Source: Lasiodiplodia sp. COLG20
Lineage: Eukaryota > Ascomycota > Dothideomycetes > Botryosphaeriales > Botryosphaeriaceae
DNA length: 64,000 nt
Direction: 5' to 3'
NCBI GenBank assembly: GCA_009801085.1
Contig: VNWV01000053.1
Span: 1 to 64,000, forward strand
Shown here piece after piece: positions 11,640 to 24,213 of this stretch. The notes below the pieces were generated by a model that worked only from the letters and a program-made list of their open reading frames with translations, did not search any database and was not told where the DNA came from. The translations under genes were made by a program, and so were the position numbers. Numbering within the stretch: position 1 is the stretch's first letter; every line of letters starts with the position of its first letter.

Positions 11640-12400
11640 TTTGCTTACCAACTTGTTCCCGGCTCCCTCGGTTACCATCTCAGAGAATCACCTTGACCCC
11701 AGCTTAGATGATCATCTAAATACATTGATTGGACGACTTCTCTTCACTGTCAGCTCATTCGATGGCCTCTTTGGTTACTAATCTACTCGGTGGTGGTGGC
11801 CTCACTTCTCTTGGGTACCGCCTCACTCCACGGCCCATCTTGTTCACCAGCTTACTTGACGGCCCCTTTGCTTACCAACCTACCCGGTGGCTTCTTGGAT
11901 ATCGCCTCACTCCGCGGCCCATCAGGAATATCAGCTCGTCCGGCAGCTCACCCATCGGCTCACTCGGCTGCTCATCTTGAAAATCAGCTGATTCGGCCGC
12001 CCTTCTTGGTCACCGACTTATTTGATGGTCTCTTTGCTTGCCAACCTACTCGGTGGTGGTGACCCCTCTTCTTGAGCATTGCCTCACTCTACGGTCCGTC
12101 TTGAGACACGGCCCGCCAGCCTCTCTGCTTACCAACTTACTCGGTTGCGGTCACCTCTCTTCTCTTATGTGTATCGCCAGGCAGTACCAGGTCGGCAGAT
12201 GCCCGGCGAGGTGAAAAGATGACCACAAAGGGCCCGGAGCCGGAGCCGGAACCGCAAAACCAGCTCATCCAGCGGTTGATCTTGATCACCAGCTTATGTA
12301 TCCCATGGTCCATCTCAACTACCAACACAACAGCCCCTTTGCTTACCAACCTACTCAGTGGTGGCCTTTCTTGGTATCAACTCATTCCAAGGCCATCCAC
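11640..12400. repeat. Degenerate minisatellite-like array
   Basis: A phrase close to TTTGCTTACCAACCTACTCG recurs at about 11640, 11770, 11867, 12033, 12124 and 12338, with spacing 91-214 bp. Between occurrences other phrases also recur, such as GCCTCACTCCACGGCCCATC and CACCAGCTTACTTGA. The copies are diverged and gapped, so this is an old, broken tandem array. It does not encode a continuous protein. Confidence 0.75.
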
Positions 12401-13366
12401 ATTCTCCAGACGACCACCCTCCAGCCAGCATTACCGAGGTACCCAAGCTTTCGAGTGCCAGTAAAGTATCGGAGACCTCTGGAATTTGTGATTCGCTTCA
12501 ATGGCGGGATGAGTCGCGCAGGATGGCCCAGCCAGCGCAATGCCAAAAAAAAAAAAATTCGAAGGCTACCCACCAGGAAAAGGGCGCCCAGAAAACAGAG
12601 ATCGGCCCTGCGAAAGCAAGAACTCCAACCGCACACAATAAGAAGGCAACACCACCATCTTACAACTGCGCGGTAACGATACCGGCCGGCAACCCATGTT
12701 AGGGCCACCCATGACGACGTGAAAGTAACGATTTGACGCTTTTTATCATTTATTTACCGACTTCCTCAAAACTGGCAAGCAGAATTCATCTACCAGCATC
12801 AGATGCAGCTTCAGATGGGCAATTTGGTGCATATGGAGGAGTTGTATATTTGACTTGACGAGCAAGTTTCAATTTCTTGTACTGAGATACCCGTGTTTTC
12901 AATCTGTACTCTAGTTAGGTATCACAAACTACGAATTGTGGTATAATAGTAATCCAGCTTCATACCTTCGTGCCTTCACCCTTCCATCCTTCTGTCCACT
13001 GCTCCATCCTGTCGTAGCGCCACACTTTCAGATGTGCAAGGAATGGCAACACCTTCGTGGCCGTGACGTAGCTCATGTTTTCGAGGTAACCCTTAGTAAA
13101 GATAAGGTCGATTTCCTCGAGACACTGCATCTTAGTTTCAGAGTAATAGAAAATAAGGACTGAGAAACGCGGGAAGCGTTCGGACTCTGTGGGAGCAATA
13201 GGTATGCAAAGTTGTCAAGATTCGCTGATACCGAAGATACGGTCACTGAAGCTCTACCATGGCATATCAAGGGCGCTGAGCTCGCTAATCACACATATGA
13301 GAACCGGCATAAAAGTAGCCATTACTATAGAATGGTCGATATCCTTAATTTAGTCTACAATAATTA

Positions 13367-14909
13367 CTAGGTGTCATCGCCAACCGTCTCTAATACATTT
13401 ACTCCTTTCCTCACGCAACTAACCGGCCACTCCACCCACTCCCTCCACACGCCCTCCTCCTCCCCCTCCTCCCCCTTCCTCTCCAACACCCCAACCACGC
13501 ATTCCACCACCCCACCACTCCACCCTTTCAAAAACCACTGCTCCTCCTCACCCCGCCCATCACCAACCCCGCATTCCACACCCGCCACCAACACACAAAA
13601 ATACGCCAACACCACCAGCGCAACCGGGCACTCCTCCCCCAGCAACCCCAACACCTCCTCCGGCACGACAACCGCCCACGTCCACAACCTATCCCTTCTA
13701 TCCGCCACCCGCGCCGCCACCAGCAACGCGTACGTGTGCCTCAGCGCCTCGACGGCCGCCAGCAGGGCGACGCGCTTCGTCGCGCTCGCCGGCGTGCCCG
13801 TCAGGCCCTGCCGCAGCGCGTCGACGAGCGCGTCGAGCTTGTCGACGAACGGGCCGCTCGGGCGCGCGGCCGGCGCCACGTGCGCGAAGAGGTCGCGCAG
13901 CGGGCCGCTGCGCGCGTGGTGCCAGACGTCTGGGCTGAGGAGGAGGAGGCTTTTTGTGCCGCGGATGAGCGAGAGGGACTGGACGATGGAGGGGATGGTG
14001 ATGGTGGGGGTGTTGTTGCCGAGGGACTGGGCGCAGGCGAGTGGGTAGGTGTTGAGGAGGAAGACGAAGGAGCTGAGGAGGAGGAAGGCGGGGGAGGTGG
14101 TGGGGGAGAGGGTGGGGAGGGCGGTGGTGAAGAGGCCGAGGGCGAGGGTTTGGTGGCGGGTTGAGAGGTGCGTGTAGTGGGTGTGTTGGTGGGGGTGGAG
14201 GTGGGCGCAGTGGAGGGCGGAGACGGCTAGGAGGCCGTGCATGAGGAAGGGCTGTGGGGGAGATGTGTGTCAGTGAAGTGAGGTCGGAAATGGGGGTGGG
14301 GAGGTGTACATGGGTGCAGGCGAGCTGTGGTACGAATTCGGACCAGAGTTGGTGGCGTGAGGGTTCGGTGGCTAAGGTCCTGCATGTTGAGATGCAGAAA
14401 TGGTGGAATAATCGGATGTCTTCGATAGATTCGGGAGGTGAAGTTGTCGGTGGAGGCGTACTTGGCGGCGCTGGACTGGCGGAATGAGATGTGTTGGCAG
14501 TGTGCTTTGAAATGGTTTGAATCTCATCCTGCAGACTAAGAACGAGTTTCTCAAGCCTGGCAATGCGTTCACTATCAACGGATGAGGTGTTTGACATGGA
14601 GTCGGATGGTCCGAGCGGCAGGCTGTCCGGAGTGGGTATCGAAGCCGGGCCATCTTGAGGAGGTGTGGAGGGCGGAGCGGGCCGTAATGTCAGAGGCCCC
14701 CCTTGAGAAAGTGTTAGACTGCATTCCACGCCCCGACGTTCACAATTCCCGCATGGCCGTTGCTCGTCACACTGCCCGCCAATGCATCAGTAAGTAAGAA
14801 ATACAGAGAGGACGGGTTTGATTACTTTCACGTGTCGTCTCTTGCAATGTACGCATCCGTGGCGGGACTTTTTATGCACTGTACGAAGTCGGCGCTTCTT
14901 GTTGTCCAT
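13367..14909 (-). CDS. Zn2Cys6 transcription factor
   Basis: Three exons on the minus strand, 14909-14826, 14771-14310 and 14251-13367, encode 476 aa. The first intron (54 bp) cuts the zinc cluster; joining the exons gives C19-x2-C22-x6-C29-x5-C35-x2-C38-x6-C45, the exact binuclear zinc pattern, with GCVHCKRRHVK before the intron and CDEQRPCGNC after it. A Pro/Ser linker and a short coiled coil (SERIARLEKLVLSLQDEI) follow, then a helical effector region of the fungal-specific type (PFLMHGLLAVSALHCAH). It should be a nuclear DNA-binding regulator; its targets are unknown. The next gene upstream on the same strand, the secreted propeller protein, ends only 145 bp away. Confidence 0.88.
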
Positions 14910-15054
14910 TGTACATCACGTAGACGAAATAAATGGGGAAAGAGGAAGTGGGCAGCGGTAAGCTTAAATCTTGGTCCCCATCGTATAGAAGCCAATCAGA
15001 GAGCTCGGGTTACGCGTGAATACGCTTGACTTGGCAGGGGCGCAGCTACTCATT

Positions 15055-16333
15055 TCACTGCAGCTTCACCGTCCCCGCAACCGTCGCAATCCACAACGCG
15101 CCATCCGGCCCCAAGTACGGCAGCATCCCGTTGTTGTTGTAGGTCCCTCCGGCACCTGCCCTGACCCTCCAGCGCTCAATGCCGGTCCGAGCATCCAGCG
15201 CCACCCAATACCACACCCAACTCCCTTCCTTGGCCAGTTCGCCATCCAACGCATACGTATACAGTAATCCTGCAGCCGTGGATAGTATCGGGATGCTTGT
15301 CTGATAGAATTTCTTTTTCTCCCACACGACTTCGCACCTTGTCCCATTTCCTTCCGGAACCACAGCCACCGACAGAAACTCGCCCGGCATGACTGTTAGA
15401 TCATTCCAAGCCGCGTCGTTGATATCCGCGGGGAGACCATCTCTAAGATTCAGCATGGTCGGCTGATGAAACGAGTTGGTCACGACGATGGTCGCCTCTC
15501 CCGTCTCGCCGTCCCAATGCGTCACTAGCGTGTTGTCGTTCGCGCTCGCATTCACGCCGAAGAGCGGGAGGGAGCAGACCGTGTTCTGACCTTCCAGCAC
15601 GTATCCGTTCTGCACCTGCTTGTACACGTTCAGGTGAATCCGGCCGTCCGCATTGTCCGTCACGGCAATGTACGCGTCGCCCACCAGCCCGGGGCTCGAT
15701 CCGCTCCCGCGCGCAAACGCGCCCGGCTTCAGCCCACTCCCGGCCTCGTAACTCTCGTTGAACACGGTGCGCACCGCACCCTTCTCACCATCTGCCTGGA
15801 ACCCGAGCAAGTAGCCCACCGCGCCGGCGTGGTCGTCCGCACCTGCCGGCCCCGTCGACATGTACACCGTGTCCCCCGACACGGCCATGTTATTCTCCGC
15901 AACCTGGTCGTCGATCGACACGGCGTACACGCTGCTGCTGCCATCATCGCCGTCCGCCGCGACGTAGCCCACCGTCGTCCCGTTCGCGGAGGCATCGTCG
16001 ACGCCGACGATGCCGCCCGTCGCGAACCAGATGTTGCCCGCCGCGTCCCACGCCGCGCCCAGCACCGTCTGGCCCGCCGGAATGTGCGCGCTGACGTCCA
16101 TCTGGCGCGTCGTCTGGAAGGTAACGGTGCCGTTGTTGGCGTGGTCAGTCTGGCGGTCGACGACGTACAGCCGCCCCTCCGCCGTCGGCGCGATGACGCT
16201 CGTCCCGCGCACTTGGAGGTACGTGATCTGCAGCGTCTGGTTGTCTGGAGGCGACCAGGAGGCGATGGTGGAGAGGGTGTGTGGGTCGAGCGCCGCGATG
16301 CAGGCGCGCGTGCCGCAGAGGGCGATGGAGGTC

Positions 16334-16368
<35 letters not shown>

Positions 16369-16765
16369 GCCGGTCGTGTTGGCCCAGAAGAAGGGCGATT
16401 TGGGGACGGGCCAGGTGGATTGCGTCGTGGTGTTGAGGCCGAGCGGACCGAGCGTGTCGGAACTGCGCGTGTTGCCGCTGTCCAGGTGGAGCGTGTCGGC
16501 GTAGGGGGCGTAGCGCGTTTTGGGGCTCATGGGGTTGGGGGACGTGGCGCCGCCGCCGCTGAAGAGGGCGCCGGTGAGGTTCTGGGAGGAGGGGAGCCCG
16601 GCGGCGGCGGTTTGACGGGTCTGGTGGGTGGTGTCGGCATGTATCTGTGAAGTGTGATTTAGCGGCCGCTGAAAGAATAGTGTGGAGGTGATGAGGCGAG
16701 TCACGTACAGTGTGACAAAGCACAGTTGCGAGGAAAAAAGAAAGAAGGTTGATAGAGAGACGCAT
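15055..16765 (-). CDS. Secreted beta-propeller-like (PQQ-type) protein
   Basis: Two exons on the minus strand, 16765-16709 and 16644-15055, encode 548 aa. Exon 1 encodes a signal peptide (MRLSINLLSFFLATVLCHT) and the 64-bp intron falls right after it. The rest shows repeated beta-strand blades such as LGAAWDAAGNIWFATGG, GDTVYMSTGPAG and LLYTYALDGEL, and ends ALWIATVAGTVKL, as in PQQ-like or quinoprotein-type propellers. Many N-x-S/T sites fit secretion. A run of ten Ser near residue 115 comes from a (CTG)10 tract at 16337-16366, read as AGC on the coding strand. No catalytic signature is recognised, so the role is unknown: an extracellular enzyme or binding protein. Confidence 0.82.
16337..16366. 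repeat. (CTG)10 trinucleotide repeat coding polySer
   Basis: Ten perfect CTG units on the plus strand are read as AGC serine codons in the minus-strand propeller gene. The tract is perfect, so its length is likely to vary between strains. Confidence 0.9.
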
Positions 16766-17538
16766 CGTGCTCAAGGTAGGGAACGATTAGACTTTGAGGC
16801 TGATGCTTAATTTTTGCGGCTGCTGTATAGCCTTTTTATATGTGCTTTCCAACGAACGTGGGCAGCACGAACACCAACGGTACGGATGTCATTCCAATCA
16901 CGGCCAGTAAGAAACGAAAGTGCCGTACCGTTTACGACTTGTCTGTGACTGCGGATTGCACTGAAGTGACCGTGTTTGCGCGTACAGCGTGATGTGATTG
17001 GCTCCTGTACGAGCTGATGATCCTCACTCCCCCTTACGAAAGACAGGGTCATATAGACGACACTGAAGGTGGAGTAGGCAGGTTTGGCAATTAGTATTTG
17101 ACTCGTAGGATGTGGGAGTCCTCTACCTCTTAGTGTTAAGGAGCCGGAGAGCATCGAAGTTGTTAGGAGGCTGGACGGTGGCTTGCCTTGGCTCTTCTTC
17201 TTGCATTTCGACGCAGCGGATGCCTAAACATCGCGGCTGGTGGTAGACATCTGTCGCAGCCAGACAAATATTCTCCCATTGTAGAATTACTTGGTAATAG
17301 CCGAAGGTTGGGCTAGGAACTAACTGACAGTCGGCCGTTGGTTCCGGCTTGACTGTAAAGTTGTGAAAATCTATGGAGTGCTTCGTATAGATCACTCAAC
17401 ACCGAACCTGGCGTACTTGGTCTCAAAGCTACCAGATCTATGATTTTCTAAGAACGGAGTAGCTATCTTCACAGTGCTCACTTTAGCCCTATTGCACTGT
17501 TCAACAAACTCCCTTCATTCCCTCTCTTATCCCTTTTT
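16766..17538. other. Intergenic region, no gene seen
   Basis: This region holds the promoter of the propeller gene and the 3' flank of the NACHT gene. A 90-codon minus-strand frame at 17123-17395 has no recognisable features and was not called. Confidence 0.5.
16832..16840 (-). promoter_or_regulatory. Candidate TATA box of the propeller gene
   Basis: On the minus strand the sequence reads TATAAAAAG, about 67-75 bp upstream of the start codon at 16765. Position and match are right for a fungal TATA element; there is no experimental support. Confidence 0.5.
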
Positions 17539-20500
17539 TTACAGTCGTTTCAGTTTGTTAGTGGGGTTAAGCCCAACTCGCCTCGTTCTTTCGACATCTT
17601 CCAGCAATCGCCTGCTATTACATCCGGCTTTTTCGACAGCCTTCTGCAGATCTTTGATATCGTATTCATAAAGCGACAACAACCTCTCGACCATGTGAAC
17701 TTCATCCACGGATACTGCCAACGAGAGCTCTGTGGCCCCAAATGAGGTTTCCTTGCCTAAGCTATTTCTGACCCTCATGTCGCTGACCAAGATATCAAAG
17801 AGTCGACAGTCCCGGCTCCTGCACGCCCAATGAAGAACAGTTAGTCCAAGACGATCTTGACTTCCGGGATTCGTCGCTTGTTGGCGGAGAAGATGCGACA
17901 GACACTCTTCATTCATTCGTCTCATATCGGCTGTTTCTCTTCTCTTCAAATCGGATAGTTCGGAATCAGGGCTATTGCTCCACGATCGATTGCGAAGCTC
18001 ACGCTCCAGATCACTATGGGATGATGCAGCGTAGTGCAACGGAGAGCGGCCGTTGTTGTCCTGCGCATTGAGATCCACTCTACGATTCCTTGTGGCTTGC
18101 GATGTCCCGGCGAGAGGGTATGTAATGTTTTCAGAATAATTGACAGTGTCTTCACAGCTGATTAGCAGCGACACTTTCTCGGGTGATGAGATATGGCAGG
18201 CGCAATGAAGGGGGGTTCGGCCAGCGTGATCTCTGAGATTGACGTCCACTCGGCCATCTTTCAGGAGCAACACCAGTAACCTAAGGTTATTTCCCTTTAT
18301 TGCGAGATGAATCGGTGCTGATAACTTCTCATCTTGCTTATTGGGGTCTGCTTCTGCGCAACTCAGTAGGGCTTGCATTACTTCCTCCTCGCCACAAAGA
18401 GCAGCCCAGTGGAAAGGGGTCCGGAGAGTCCGGTCTCTTGTGTCGAAATTAATCAGTTCGGATAGGCTGGTGGGGTTCTCAATAGAAGAGGTTGGTGGAA
18501 TCATGCTTATTTCTCCTGCTTTCTGCAATAACGCGCGTAGCGGACTCGTTAAGCCATGCTGGGCGCAAAAGTGAGCCAATGATGGCGCGGGAACTCCTCC
18601 ACGCCTCGTGCCACATTTGATTTGCAGTTGAGTCAACCATTCAGCGCGAACCTGGTCCTGGGGCCAATGGAAATATTCCAGGAGGTCGGCCTGGTCCACA
18701 TTGTAGTACTCGGCGTCCCGGAGATAGTATTCCACGTTACTGACTGCGTGCTTCAGAAACGCGAAATCGCTGTATTTGAATGGCTGAATAGGGGTAATTA
18801 CCCCTCCAATGATGTGACACATCTCCGTCATGAATAGGTATTTGAGGCATGATCTTGCCAGATAGTGATTTGCCCGCCCTTTCAGGACTTCCAAAGTCGT
18901 GTCTTCCGGGATATCGCCCAGAATGTGAAATCCAGATTCAACAAAGTAATCAAATACCGTTTGGTGGATTAATTGGATCCTCAGTTTCGAGATTTCGTCA
19001 ACAGATGGTTCGACCGAATTGCTGCTCCCCTGAATTTCCACGAGACCTTTCGACAGGTGCCGTATTGCATTCACCATATCCTCAATATCCCGAAAATCTT
19101 GTTTGTCTCGGTATTGCTGTATGGAAACTTCCTCCATGTCTGGTGAAAGCATCAATGCGTGTTGCATTTCCTCGACAGTTAATGGTCGCCTAGCAAAGCA
19201 GACCCAGAGGAACATCCTTCTCGTCTGTTCTTTGTCGCTTGGATGAATTTTTTGAAGAAGGTGCTCATACAGCTCATGCAGACCCTCCGGAACAGCTTTG
19301 ATTTCCTCTCGGATCGACGGAGCTGATTTGCCGGTTCGATGAAGTTCGATGGCTCTTGCGCATACAATCACAACCCACTGGAAGATTCCACGGGATTTGC
19401 CAACTATTTCATCTTGTAGGGCCTTGCGTTTATACTCCGGCAGTACGGAAAGTCTATGCTCGGCTACTCGAATGATGTCGTCCATGTTTTTCTGTTCCAT
19501 AGGTATTGATAGACCGCTCGTGAACATATTCGGGTAATATCTGCAGGAAACGCAGATTCGCAATTTATAATTCGGTCCCGTGGCGGCGGCGGCGGCAATA
19601 ACATTATCAAGGAAATACCCGATTCCGTGCGGATCCTCGGCACACTCATCCAAGGCATCTACCAGAACCAGAACAGGTCTTGCTCGGGAAATCCTAGCCA
19701 GGGCTCGTTCAAGATACTCCTGCAGCCACTGAGGCTCCCAATTCCATGATTGACCTGTAATGGCCTTCGGCTTGTGTTTGCGCGACACTTGTGTGAGATC
19801 CTCGTAGCTCTGTCGCAGAAGCTGGTAGAGCAGACATCGATAAAATCCTAATGGAGTCTTCTGAAGAAGTGTTCCTCGGCCGTGGAAGAAGAAAGATATT
19901 AAGAGTGTGCTTTCCTCCATGGTTACTTTTTCCTCTTCCAAAATGTGCTTCATTAAGGTCGATTTACCCACACCAGGATGGCCTTGCAACCAGAGAAGGG
20001 ATTGATTTCGTGAAAGCCAGGTTACATAATCGGCGTCCTGGGCGATCCATGTGCATGTGTTGTGTCTAGCCAAAACAATTTGATCCACCCGCGAGTCCTG
20101 TTCAGGGAAATACAACGAATTAAGGCAGTCTGACCAAGTCAGCAGAACAACTTGGCCGTGTCGACACGGGTGCTTCACCTTCTTCTTCTTCTTTGGAAGT
20201 CCTGATCTCATAGGATCCTGTATAAAACGTCATGAGTAACTGCTCATTTGCGCGTAGAGTCAATTCCTACTGACCTTCCTTAGCCGTCTCGAGAAGGGTT
20301 TGCAACAAAGGTGCTACTTTGTTAACATATACAGGGTCATTCGGACCGCGGAACTTCACCAGCTCCGAATGGTCCCGGTCAATTGGCTGGATGTATCTTC
20401 TATCACGTTCTCCCATTCGACCATGGGTTGCCGATGACATTCCGACCAGTTTCGTGCGTGGTCCATCCATCTTCCACACTCCATTTACCTTACACAGTAT

Positions 20501-21768
20501 TAGCCACTGGGATGTACCCTGACAATAACAAGACATACCTTTACTGCTGTTCTGGATTCCTTGGTCTCATAGAATGAGATGATTTTGAGATGGTTTGGAA
20601 CGCTACTACTAGCAGAATCGAACACCTTTTCCCATTGCTCAGCCTGCCGCCGTAGATCTGCAGAGTCTTTGCCTAATGATCGAAGAAAGTCCTCGTTGGC
20701 TTGCCCGTGAACCATGGGTACAAGCGTGGCTATGTCCATGCCATGGTTTGGGGTCCCGAAGAAGAGCACGGCTTGTATTGACTGTATGATTGACCTTTCC
20801 TCGGTGACATCAGACTGACACAACTTGCACAGAGCCTTTTAAGTAGTTAGACTCCATAGCAAGAATTTTACTCGTTTTCTTTCTTACCTCTTTGACCACC
20901 AAGCCGCCGAGGGAATGTCCTAAAAGGACACATGGTTTTAGGACCCGCCGTCCCTGTATCAACGGTCAAATATTTGCTCGCTGAAATGTGGACTATGAGA
21001 CTGACCTTAAAATGTGCGTAAAATAGAGAAACAAGATCGGACTTGAAGGACAAGCCAAGATCTTGAAGACTCTGGAATGAGCTACTCTTTTCCAACATTG
21101 TATCATAGCCGTAAATGAAGATGCGAGCAGTTGGCAATCTTCGACCGAGATCATCGCGAAGCCACATGTAGGACCCTCCCTTCTCTTTGAAAGATCCAAA
21201 TGCATGTCCGTTCAGTCCAGACAACGCGATCAAGCTTGATCGTAGTCAGCAACAACTGATATTCTTTTGGAACTTGCAATACTTACTCCAGTTCGTAGAC
21301 AGAGTCATCATTGGCATGAAGTGGCGTGAACCCCAGAAAGTCTGTATCGAGTTCCAGAATCAAGCTTGAGAAGCCGCCAAAGTCGCTGGCGGGATTTCGT
21401 CTGATGGGTGATCCTCTTGCTGGTGTTCCGGATTGAGAAATCGACATCAGGGTTGTGGAGAAATTAAGAGTTGCCACCATTTCAGTGTTTCTCAGTGGAT
21501 GCGGTGCTATCGACAGAATATTGATGGTGGCATCGTCAGTGACGCGAAAAGCTTCTCTGACAAGCTCTTCGGCTTTCTTTTTTGTCATTTCAACTCCATC
21601 GAACCTGTTGGGAAGCCCATGGAGCCTGAAGACGGTTTGATCGGCAGCGCTCTTGGCCAAAGGCTTTCGGATTCTGTAGGCGCGGTAGGCGAAGAGTATT
21701 GCCACACCGATCAGCAAGGCCAAGGCAGTCCCGGCAACTGCGCCCAGCCAATCGCCAGTTGGATCCAT
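17539..21768 (-). CDS. NLR-like protein: TM helix, alpha/beta-hydrolase, NACHT, ankyrin repeats
   Basis: Six exons on the minus strand, 21768-21287, 21234-21006, 20953-20888, 20835-20539, 20488-20275 and 20201-17539, encode 1316 aa with no stop. Residues about 8-28 form a transmembrane helix followed by Arg/Lys. An alpha/beta-hydrolase domain follows, with VLLGHSLGGLVVKE (nucleophile S251) and the FFGTPNHG motif of PGAP1/SERAC1-like lipases. The NACHT NTPase has Walker A GHPGVGKS at about 503-510 and Walker B VLVLVDALDECA at about 606-617. The C-terminal quarter carries ankyrin repeats (TPFHWAALCGEEEVMQALL, TPLHCACHI, SPLHYAASS). This is the architecture of fungal STAND/NLR-like receptors linked to non-self recognition and programmed cell death. 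The acceptor of the last intron (ATCAG before GACTTCC) was chosen because it alone keeps frame; nearby alternatives would change a few residues. Ligand and output are unknown. Confidence 0.88.
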
Positions 21769-22172
21769 AATCTTCGGATATTGGATTAAGAGCGCAGTAG
21801 GTTACCGTGGAGGTGATGAAGGAGAAGTTGGAAGTTTGGAAGGATGAGGTCGACACGTCGCTGCAAGGCTGAGTTTCTTACCCGAGGGGCGATTGGCTGC
21901 ATGTTTTGGTGCTATTTACGATGCAAGCCACCATTGCAACACCACGGACATCGCCTGTCAGCTGGCACAGCATGCACTCCAGATTCAACCATTCGGCATC
22001 AACCAGTCATCAAGAATTTCTCATTTTCTTGGCGATTCTTACTGTTCGCCCCAATATTATACATCATATATCGTAGGTTCCTGCTCCTCAACCGCATAAT
22101 CATAAATATTATCAAGGAAAAAGAATCCCCCAAAGGGCAGCGTATGCGACCACGACTCCACCTGCCTTTCTA
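21769..22172. other. Short intergenic region between two minus-strand genes
   Basis: About 0.4 kb containing the NLR promoter and leader and the 3' flank of the phosphodiesterase gene. An AT-rich stretch lies near 22040-22130. No gene was recognised. Confidence 0.5.
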
Positions 22173-23471
22173 CTACTCCATCTCCCAAAACCCCGCCGCG
22201 CCCTCCAAATCATCCACATTCAGCAGATCCACGCCCTCATCCATCAGCGTACGCCAAACGGCATTGCGCGTGCCGACGGGATACCACGGCGTGTCCCAGT
22301 ACCTCGCCGCAATGCCCTTCGCATGGACCGCGTCCACCTGCTTCCTTAGCGTCGCCAGCTGCGTCTCGTTCAGCGCGGGCACACCCGCGCCCTTGACGTT
22401 GCCAAACACGGCCGCGAAATCCGTCGACGCGACGGGCGACACCTCCGGGCCGGTGATCCCGTCCGGCCAGTCTCCAGCGAGCGGCGCGTCGAGGAAGAAG
22501 TCGCGGACCTCCGCGCCGGTTTGGTTGAGCACGTCGGACAGCCGCGTGTTGCCGGTGCCGATGACGGTGACGGCGCCGGGGACGAGGGTGGAGTTGGATG
22601 GGAAATAGGTCGTCAGGAAGCCGGCTTGGCGCAGGGGTTCGAGGGCGGCGTGCGCGGCGGGGAAGGTCGTGTCGGCCGAGGTCTTGAGGTCGATCCAGAG
22701 GTAGAGGGTCTGGCCGGAGGAGGTGTCGAAGACGCCGTTTTTGGTGTTGGGCGGGGCGAAGGGCGTGATGGGGTTTTGGCGCTTGAGCGTGTCGAGGATG
22801 GGTGAGATGTAGAGCGCGTCGAGGGTGCGGACGTGGGTTAGGGCGCTTTCTTCGTGGCCGACCTGGGAGGGGGGGATGTTAGTTCGTTGTCTTTATTTGT
22901 CTTTATTGTTGAATGTAGAATGAACGACGCTTGTTGGGACTTTGGGGTTGCGGTTGAGTACGATCAGGCTACCTCAGTGGTTCGCATAATCAATGGAAGG
23001 AGCAGTGAATCATCATCCTGTTGGATGACTTGCTGAGAACGGATGAAGCGTCCACGTGTGCAAGAAAAAGCCAGGGAGAATAGGTGGCATTGACTATTGC
23101 TGTTGAAAGTAGGGAAGAAAAAACTCACGTAAAGCGTTCCATTGATCAACCATACATCCGCCTCCGTGGAGACTGCTCCGTACGACAGCCCGGAGTAGAA
23201 AGGCACATCCCTCCAGTAGTCATTATGGCTGTGGAACGGTTTCTGATTGAATTCGTCGTCATCAGCGTGCGGTCAATTCTCCAAAAAGGTAAACGTGATG
23301 TCTTACGGGAATGATACCACGGGTCAGGTCAGTGGGATACGTGTACAAGTCACTGCCGTGCGTGTTCTGCAGAATATTCTGCAGGGTGCTCGACACGTCG
23401 GGTATGGCTGCAGCGTCAACAGCACCAGCGGCCGCGAGTGCCAATGTAGACGAGATGACCGATGACTTCAT
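22173..23471 (-). CDS. Secreted PLC-like phosphodiesterase, AIM6 family
   Basis: Three exons on the minus strand, 23471-23307, 23242-23129 and 22862-22173, encode 322 aa. A signal peptide covers residues 1 to about 21 ([20 protein letters not shown]). Exon 2 begins [19 protein letters not shown] and continues to [14 protein letters not shown]; exon 3 begins [15 protein letters not shown]. The HSHNDY, EAD and VGHEES elements are the catalytic and metal-binding block expected for GDPD/PI-PLC-type TIM barrels of the AIM6 group. The substrate is unknown. The second intron (266 bp) is much longer than most others here, but the protein reads straight across it. The protein is somewhat short for the family; the ending ([14 protein letters not shown]) still looks like a natural barrel end. 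Confidence 0.85.
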
Positions 23472-24213
23472 TTCGACTCAATAGAGTTTTCCAAGCTCTT
23501 GATGTGCGAAACAATTTGCTTCTCAATGCTGTGTCACCAGCGTGGAAATAAGGAGAGGAGTCGGGAAAGCCAGAGCTCGGCAGAGCAGAGAAACAGCGTT
23601 GATGCAAGAGAAAGGACGCGGATGTTGGAGTAAGCAAGGAAACCGGACGCCTGAGGGACCGGTACGGCTTTAATATAGGTTGGGCGGTGACGGGTGGCCG
23701 AGCTGGTGAGATGACGGGATTGCCGGGATGCGGGACATTCGGCTCAGGGTCAGGGCCGGGGCGCGGGCGAGCCAATGGATGACGCATGTGCCTGGCGCCT
23801 TTCCTCCCACGTGCGTGGCTCAGCTACCAACGTTCCTTCGACTTGACCTGATTTGGATCCAGACGTTGATCAATGTGGGTTCCTCGCATTCCAACAATTT
23901 TAGTCGTTTGTTACATTCATCATTTGAAACTTCGTGACCGAGCTCTGAATTTCATGTCCGCTTGAGGATACTAGATGCTTACACCAATTGCAGATGAAGC
24001 TAGGAGTGATGTTGCGGTTTGCCCGCATTTGCGTCTATTGTTTTTGTTATAATCTGCCAAAGAATGCATTAGTCCCGCTGAAGCCAGTCCAGGAAAAAAA
24101 AATTGAATCAACGCCGTCCCTGACCCCGTATCGATCTGTGATCTGGCTCTGATGCTCATGCAAAACTGCAATCTCCAAACTTGAAATATAAATACACGCG
24201 ATGCAACCCCGCA
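23472..24213. other. Intergenic region, no gene seen
   Basis: Holds the promoter of the phosphodiesterase gene and the 3' flank of the XPB homologue. A minus-strand TATATTAAA lies at about 23669-23677, roughly 200 bp upstream of the phosphodiesterase start, and may be a TATA element. No coding sequence is supported. Confidence 0.5.

Larger units (their letters stand above)
10903..13366. other. 2.5-kb gene-free region containing repeats
   Basis: No coding sequence is supported here. The region contains an imperfect palindrome at 11283-11367 and a degenerate tandem-like array at about 11640-12400, described separately. The part just downstream of the transporter is AT-rich. This may be a decayed repeat locus, but no transposase remnant was seen. 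Confidence 0.6.

Noticed and set aside
17123..17395. A 90-codon minus-strand frame upstream of the propeller gene
   Set aside because: No homology-like pattern, no splice partner, no signal peptide.
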